10,529 bases of DNA from Oscillospiraceae bacterium (GTDB lineage: Bacteria > Bacillota > Clostridia > Oscillospirales > Acutalibacteraceae): contig JAFLUO010000065.1 of the NCBI GenBank assembly GCA_022508705.1, forward strand, positions 1 through 10,529, written 5' to 3'. The position numbers and the translations under genes are program-made. Position 1 is the stretch's first letter; every line of letters starts with the position of its first letter. The notes beneath the pieces are model-generated. The model was not told the origin of the DNA. It was given only the letters and a program-made list of their open reading frames with translations, and did not search any database. This document shows positions 6,720 to 10,529 of this stretch, in pieces.

Positions 6720-7376
6720 ATGGATAAAGAAAAAATTATTACCAGAATTCAGGACTGCGGCATTGTTGCCGTTGTTCGCGCTGAGTCAGTTGACAAGGCT
6801 ATTCGCATTACCGATGCTTGTATTGAGGGCGGAGTTGCGGCTATTGAGCTTACCTTTACCGTTCCCCATGCCGACAAGGTTATTGAGGAGCTTGCAAAGC
6901 GTTACACACCTGAACAGATAATATTAGGCGCAGGCACTGTTCTTGATGCAACGACTGCAAGAATTGCTATGCTCTCGGGTGCAGAGTACATTGTAAGCCC
7001 TGCTCTTGACATTGAAACACTTCACCTTTGCAACCGTTACAGAGTGCCGATGATGCCCGGTATTATGACCGTAACGGAAGGTCTTACTGCTATGGAGCAC
7101 GGCGCAGATATTCTTAAAGTTTTCCCTGCCGACCTTTTCGGACCGAAAATTATTAAGGACATAAGAGGACCAATTCCTTATGCAAAAATCATGCCCACAG
7201 GCGGTGTTGATGCTGATAATGTAGGTGAATGGATTAAGGCAGGCGCAGTTGCAGTCGGTGCAGGTTCATCCCTTACAGCAGGTGCAAAGACAGGCGATTA
7301 CAAGAAAATCACTGAAACCGGTAAGCGTTTTGTCGAGAACATTAAAATTGCCCGTGCCGAGCTGGCAGGAAAATAA
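6720..7376 (+). CDS. eda: 2-dehydro-3-deoxyphosphogluconate (KDPG/KHG) aldolase
   Basis: The 218-residue class I aldolase splits KDPG to pyruvate and glyceraldehyde 3-phosphate, the last step of the hexuronate branch. The Schiff-base lysine is K133 in ILKVFPADLFGP. The catalytic glutamate is E43 in AIELTFTV, R20 lies in VAVVRAES, and the phosphate-binding glycines are in IMPTGGV and AVGAGSSL. Other family marks are LGAGTVLD (69-76) and PMMPGIMT (110-117). Length is normal. AAAGGA at 6704-6709 sits 10 bases before the ATG. The gene is bracketed by two inverted copies of the same hairpin repeat, so its link to the upstream kdgK transcript is less certain than for the genes before it, though the pathway makes a shared function very likely. 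Confidence 0.96.
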   Translation: MDKEKIITRIQDCGIVAVVRAESVDKAIRITDACIEGGVAAIELTFTVPHADKVIEELAKRYTPEQIILGAGTVLDATTARIAMLSGAEYIVSPALDIETLHLCNRYRVPMMPGIMTVTEGLTAMEHGADILKVFPADLFGPKIIKDIRGPIPYAKIMPTGGVDADNVGEWIKAGAVAVGAGSSLTAGAKTGDYKKITETGKRFVENIKIARAELAGK

Positions 7377-7380
7377 AAAT

Positions 7381-7408
7381 CGTAGGGGACGATGCCCACA
7401 TCGTCCCG
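7381..7408 (-). repeat. hairpin repeat, copy 2, just after eda
   Basis: This is an exact 28-base reverse complement of the element at 6650-6677: arms 7386-7394 and 7399-7407 around a CCCA loop. It begins four bases after the eda stop codon. Its orientation is opposite to copies 1 and 3, judged by the CCCCTAC side. It may fold at the 3' end of the eda message and protect it, but no U-run follows it. Confidence 0.85.
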
Positions 7409-7437
7409 CAACACAATTCAATTTTATCAGTAACTCA

Positions 7438-7464
7438 CGGGCGGTTCAGGAGAACCGCCCCTAC
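7438..7464 (+). repeat. hairpin repeat, copy 3 with a different stem, before the LRR gene
   Basis: Perfect 9-bp arms GGGCGGTTC (7439-7447) and GAACCGCCC (7452-7460) enclose AGGA and are followed by CTAC. The frame (CGGG, 9-bp stem, 4-base loop, CCCCTAC end) is that of copies 1 and 2, but most stem bases differ on both sides together. That shows pairing is kept while sequence changes. It ends 20 bases before the TTG start of the next gene. Confidence 0.75.
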
Positions 7465-7470
7465 AAGAAA

Positions 7471-7477
7471 GGTAGGG
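7471..7477 (+). promoter_or_regulatory. ribosome site for the TTG-started LRR gene
   Basis: GGTAGGG lies 7 bases before TTG 7485, with AAAGG at 7468-7472 overlapping it. An in-frame stop TAA occupies 7482-7484, directly before the TTG, so nothing further upstream can be the start. The next in-frame methionine is at residue 56, which would lose the signal peptide. Confidence 0.7.
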
Positions 7478-7484
7478 AAAATAA

Positions 7485-8879
7485 TTGAAAAAAATAATAG
7501 CAATATTTTTATCGGCAATTTTGATTTTATCAGTTTGCTCATTCCCTGCTTTTTCTGTTGAAAGCGGAAGTTATTCATATATCATTGAAGACGGCAAGGC
7601 AGTAATCACAGGTTATTCGGGAAATGAAACAAGTCTTTCAGTGCCTGCAATGCTTGACGGATACTCCGTTTTTGCGATAGGCGAGTGCGCGTTTCAAGGC
7701 AACAAAAGCATTACTTCGGTAACTCTTGAAGATGGCATTTGCGAGGTTCGGGACAATGCTTTTGAGTCGTGCGTTAAGCTCTCTCAAATAAACTTGCCTG
7801 CATCTATTACAAGATTCGGCGAAAATGCCATTGAAAATACCGCGTATTATAACGATAAAACGAATTGGACTATAAGACCGAAGGATTTGAGTAGCTCGTC
7901 GGGTGGCTGGGATTTCGGCAGCGGGCAGGACACTATTCCGTGGGAATTTATAAAGGCGAGTAAACTTGAATACCTTTATCTTGGAACGGTGCTTGTCAGG
8001 TGCTTTGTTGACGGTTCATATTCTGTAAAACCCGACACAACGGTTATTGCCGACGGAGCGTTTTTCGGTGAAGATAAATTTGAAAAATGTACATTATCCA
8101 CAAAAACAGTAACAGTCGGAGCCCGTGCTTTCAAGGATTGCACATCTCTTTCTTCCGTTTCGCTTAATGATAACTGTAAAATATATGAAGATGCTTTTTT
8201 CAATACTGCCATTTACAATACAGAGTCAAATTGGAAAAAGGATTTTCTTACTATCGGCAAACGGGCAGTGGATTCAAAAAAAGACTGTGATGAACTGAAT
8301 GTGGGTGACGGCATAACCTTTATTTCAAACGGCACAATAGGCACAAGAAACGTTTATATCCCGTCGTCTGTGGGGCGTATTGACATTGATGCATTCACGG
8401 GAAGAACGTCTGTAATTTACGGTCACGGCGGAACATACGCTCAAAGCTTTGCCAATGAATACGGCTTTACGTTTGTTGATTTAGATAATATTTTATTAGG
8501 GGATATGGACTTTGACGGTGTGTTGACACCCAATGATTACGCAATTTATTACGCTTGCGTTACCTGCACACACAAAATGACCAGATACGAAAAATTAGCG
8601 GGAGACTTAAATCTTGACGGAGTTATTGACGCATTTGACGCAATTTACGTTCAAATTTTAATTAACGATAAAACGGCAACAATTAAAGGCGACGTCAACG
8701 GAGACGGTAAAATAAATCAGAACGATTACACATTCTTGTCAAATTATGTGAGAGGTAAATTTACACCCGTGGGTGAGAATTTTATTCTCCGTGCAGATCT
8801 TAACGACGACGGCGTTGTTGACGCATTTGACGTAATTTATCTTGATTTATATCTTAACGGAAGGGTAGATATTAAATAA
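7485..8879 (+). CDS. secreted BspA-type leucine-rich-repeat protein with two tandem dockerin modules
   Basis: A 464-residue exported protein with a TTG start. Residues 1-24 form a signal peptide (KK, hydrophobic IIAIFLSAILILSV, probable cut after AFS). Residues about 30-330 carry LRR_5-type repeats: LEDGICEVRDNAFESCVKLSQINLP, GARAFKDCTSLSSVSL and the final VIYGHGGTYAQSFANEYGFTFV. Two units share a phrase: AIENTAYYNDKTNW (115-128) and AFFNTAIYNTESNW (237-250). The C-terminus holds four EF-hand-like calcium loops, D340-D351, D374-D385, D403-D414 and D438-D449, each following the D-x-(D/N)-x-D-G pattern. They pair into two dockerin type I modules, about 336-396 and 400-461. Dockerins normally bind cohesins on scaffoldins or the cell surface; no cohesin is in the window. 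The gene lies between the uronate cluster and two peptidase genes, and its ligand is unknown. Confidence 0.88.
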   Translation: MKKIIAIFLSAILILSVCSFPAFSVESGSYSYIIEDGKAVITGYSGNETSLSVPAMLDGYSVFAIGECAFQGNKSITSVTLEDGICEVRDNAFESCVKLSQINLPASITRFGENAIENTAYYNDKTNWTIRPKDLSSSSGGWDFGSGQDTIPWEFIKASKLEYLYLGTVLVRCFVDGSYSVKPDTTVIADGAFFGEDKFEKCTLSTKTVTVGARAFKDCTSLSSVSLNDNCKIYEDAFFNTAIYNTESNWKKDFLTIGKRAVDSKKDCDELNVGDGITFISNGTIGTRNVYIPSSVGRIDIDAFTGRTSVIYGHGGTYAQSFANEYGFTFVDLDNILLGDMDFDGVLTPNDYAIYYACVTCTHKMTRYEKLAGDLNLDGVIDAFDAIYVQILINDKTATIKGDVNGDGKINQNDYTFLSNYVRGKFTPVGENFILRADLNDDGVVDAFDVIYLDLYLNGRVDIK

Positions 8880-10289
8880 ATGAGAGTTCTTGAAAATTTA
8901 GAGCCTAAAAAAGTATTTGAATATTTTGAGGATTTGTGCGCAATCCCCCACGGGTCGGGAAACACAAAGCAAATAAGCGATTACTGTGTGGATTTCGCAA
9001 AGAAGCACGGGCTTTCCTATACGCAGGACGAACTGAATAATGTAATCATAAGAAAAGATGCCTCTAAAGGCTATGAAAACAGCCCGACAGTTATTTTGCA
9101 GGGGCATCTTGATATGGTATGTGAAAAGGACAGCGGAGTTTTAATAGATTTTTTAAAGGACGGTTTAACCCTTTCTTTAAACGGCGATTTCGTATCTGCA
9201 AACGGAACGACTTTGGGCGGAGATGACGGCATAGCCGTGGCAATGGCACTCAGCGTGCTGGACAGTGATTCTCTTTCGCATCCGCCCCTTGAGGTGCTTT
9301 TCACTACTGATGAAGAAACGGGAATGTACGGCGCGGCAGGGCTTGATACCTCACTTTTAAAGGGTAAAACTTTAATAAATATTGACTCAGAGGATGAAGG
9401 CATTTTAACCGCAGGGTGCGCAGGCGGAGCGCGGGCAGAAATAAAAAAATCTGTACATTTTGGCGACAGTAAAAGCACGAAAAAGATTGTAATATCTGGG
9501 CTTGTCGGCGGTCATTCGGGAGTTGAAATACACAAAAACAGATATAATGCCAATAAGCTTATGGCAGAACTGTTGGGCAAAATTCCGCATTTCCAATTAG
9601 CCCACATTGCAGGCGGAGCGAAGGATAATGTTATACCCAATGAGTGTGAATGCACGCTCAGTACTGACTGTGATTTAGATGCAATCATAAGTGATTTCAT
9701 AAAAGAAAAGCAAAATTCTGCTGACCCGAATTTGAAAATTACCGTGACTGACGGTGAAGAGTTGCCCGTTATGGACGAAGAAACTTCAAAGCAAATCGTA
9801 AAGCTCATTTGCTCACTGCCAAACGGCGTGCAGAAGATGAATGCTCAAATCCCCACCCTCGTTCAAACGTCTTTGAACCTGGGCGTGCTGAAAATAGAAG
9901 AGGGAAATCTCGTATGTACCTTTTCCGTCAGAAGCTCGGTTAATTCCGAAAAAGTTGAGATATTAAATAAGCTTGAGAATACGGCAAAAGAATTTGGTGC
10001 TGACTATTCCGACCACGGTCATTACCCTGCGTGGGAATACAGAGAAAATTCACCGCTTCGTAATACAATGATTGAGACTTTTGAAAGCCTGTACGGCAGA
10101 AAACCCGCGGTAGATGTTATTCACGCAGGGCTTGAATGCGGCTTTTTCTGCGACAAAATCGACGGGCTTGACGCAGTTTCTTTCGGCCCTGATTTATTTG
10201 ATATTCACACGAGCCGTGAGAGGCTTTCTGTTTCATCTGTGCAAAGAACCTACAAATTTCTTTGCGAAACCCTTAAAAATTTGAGGTAA
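8880..10289 (+). CDS. pepD: cytosolic non-specific dipeptidase / aminoacyl-histidine dipeptidase (PepD type, M20)
   Basis: A 469-residue M20/M28-fold zinc peptidase of the PepD (Xaa-His dipeptidase) group; E. coli PepD is 485 long. The start LENLEPKKVFEYFEDLCAIPHGSG is the family opening. Expected dimetal residues are visible: H76 with D78 in LQGHLDMV, bridging D115 in LGGDDGIA, general base E145 and ligand E146 in TDEETG, D169 in NIDSEDEG and H443 in DIHTSRERLS. HAGLECGFF (415-423) is also typical. The protein has no signal peptide, so it acts in the cytoplasm on dipeptides. Its ATG follows the LRR stop codon directly. The only nearby ribosome-site match, GGAAGGG at 8859-8865, is 14 bases away, so translation is probably coupled to the gene before it. 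Confidence 0.94.
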   Translation: MRVLENLEPKKVFEYFEDLCAIPHGSGNTKQISDYCVDFAKKHGLSYTQDELNNVIIRKDASKGYENSPTVILQGHLDMVCEKDSGVLIDFLKDGLTLSLNGDFVSANGTTLGGDDGIAVAMALSVLDSDSLSHPPLEVLFTTDEETGMYGAAGLDTSLLKGKTLINIDSEDEGILTAGCAGGARAEIKKSVHFGDSKSTKKIVISGLVGGHSGVEIHKNRYNANKLMAELLGKIPHFQLAHIAGGAKDNVIPNECECTLSTDCDLDAIISDFIKEKQNSADPNLKITVTDGEELPVMDEETSKQIVKLICSLPNGVQKMNAQIPTLVQTSLNLGVLKIEEGNLVCTFSVRSSVNSEKVEILNKLENTAKEFGADYSDHGHYPAWEYRENSPLRNTMIETFESLYGRKPAVDVIHAGLECGFFCDKIDGLDAVSFGPDLFDIHTSRERLSVSSVQRTYKFLCETLKNLR

Positions 10290-10293
10290 AAAA

Positions 10294-10529
10294 ATGGATA
10301 TTAAAGAAAGATTTTTGAAATATGTTTCCTTTGACACAACCTCTTGTGAAGAAAGTGAAACTGTACCTTCAACAAATAAACAAAAGATTTTAGGAAAATA
10401 TTTAGAAGAAGAGCTTCAAAAAATGGGGCTTAGCGAAGTTCAAATGGATGAAAACGGCTATGTTTATGCCTTTTTGCCTGCCAATAACGGCTCAGACGAT
10501 GCAGTAGGCTTTATTGCGCATATGGACAC
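10294..10529 (+). CDS. pepT: peptidase T (tripeptide aminopeptidase), 3'-truncated
   Basis: Seventy-eight complete codons are present before the window ends. The translation opens MDIKERFLKYVSFDTTS and continues with VPSTNKQKILGKYLEEELQKMGL and VGFIAHMDT. That is the N-terminus of PepT, an M20B zinc enzyme that removes the N-terminal residue of tripeptides. The histidine and aspartate of HMD at the cut edge are the first metal-site residues. TTGAGG at 10281-10286 stands 7 bases before the ATG, and the gap to pepD is 4 bases, so the two peptidase genes very likely share a transcript. The rest of the catalytic site lies outside the window. Confidence 0.9.
   Translation, partial: MDIKERFLKYVSFDTTSCEESETVPSTNKQKILGKYLEEELQKMGLSEVQMDENGYVYAFLPANNGSDDAVGFIAHMD

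Noticed and set aside
6650..7464. CRISPR-like or terminator reading of the three hairpins
   Set aside because: The copies are not regularly spaced and their orientation is mixed, with a gene between the first two. None has a downstream T-run, so neither CRISPR nor standard intrinsic terminators fit.
7225..7488. Plus-strand frame of 87 codons overlapping the eda end and running through copies 2 and 3
   Set aside because: It lies out of frame within eda for more than half its length and then reads through repeat DNA; no family resemblance.
7499..7505. Lipoprotein reading of the LRR signal peptide (cysteine at residue 18)
   Set aside because: The residues before the cysteine read LSV-C; valine at the -1 position does not fit a lipobox, and a normal signal peptidase I site (AFS) follows six residues later.
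9071..9478. Minus-strand 135-codon frame opposite pepD
   Set aside because: It is antisense to the catalytic core of pepD, has a serine- and proline-rich composition and shows no recognisable domain.

Overview
The window looks like chromosome from a gut-type Clostridia bacterium, most likely near the Ruminococcaceae/Oscillospiraceae. This rests on the moderate-to-low GC content, strong AGGAGG-type ribosome sites, a secreted BspA-type leucine-rich-repeat protein ending in dockerin modules, GTAGGGG-type hairpin repeats, and a Bacillus-like SDR-type mannonate oxidoreductase. The taxonomic placement is inference from gene style; no ribosomal or phylogenetic marker is present. The window is almost fully coding, with no gene-free stretch above 300 bases.

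Left block (1-2711): the 3' part of an MgtC/SapB-family membrane protein, then a tRNA methyltransferase of the TrmN6/YfiC type, then RsmI (16S rRNA C1402 2'-O-methyltransferase). These are tightly packed on the + strand and look like one transcript. An XRE-family repressor runs on the opposite strand, and its last 12 bases overlap the end of rsmI.

Middle block (2712-7376): a short AT-rich divergent control region with an 18-bp inverted repeat inside a good minus-strand promoter separates the XRE gene from a + strand cluster. That cluster is a histidine phosphatase, uxuA (mannonate dehydratase), an SDR mannonate oxidoreductase (uxuB), kdgK (KDG kinase) and eda (KDPG aldolase). The last four genes form a complete route from fructuronate through mannonate, KDG and KDPG to pyruvate plus glyceraldehyde 3-phosphate, the lower hexuronate pathway. 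No uronate isomerase or transporter lies in the window, so the sugar that enters is not proved.

Right block (7377-10529): a secreted LRR protein with a TTG start and two tandem dockerin modules, then a PepD-type dipeptidase abutting its stop codon, then the start of a PepT-type tripeptidase cut by the window edge. Hairpin repeats surround eda: two identical 28-base copies in opposite orientation on either side, and a third with a different stem but the same frame just before the LRR gene.

No clearly new molecular system is visible. The points most worth checking are the operator and promoter geometry at the XRE/phosphatase divergence, the inverted hairpin repeats bracketing eda, and the tandem dockerin on an LRR protein.
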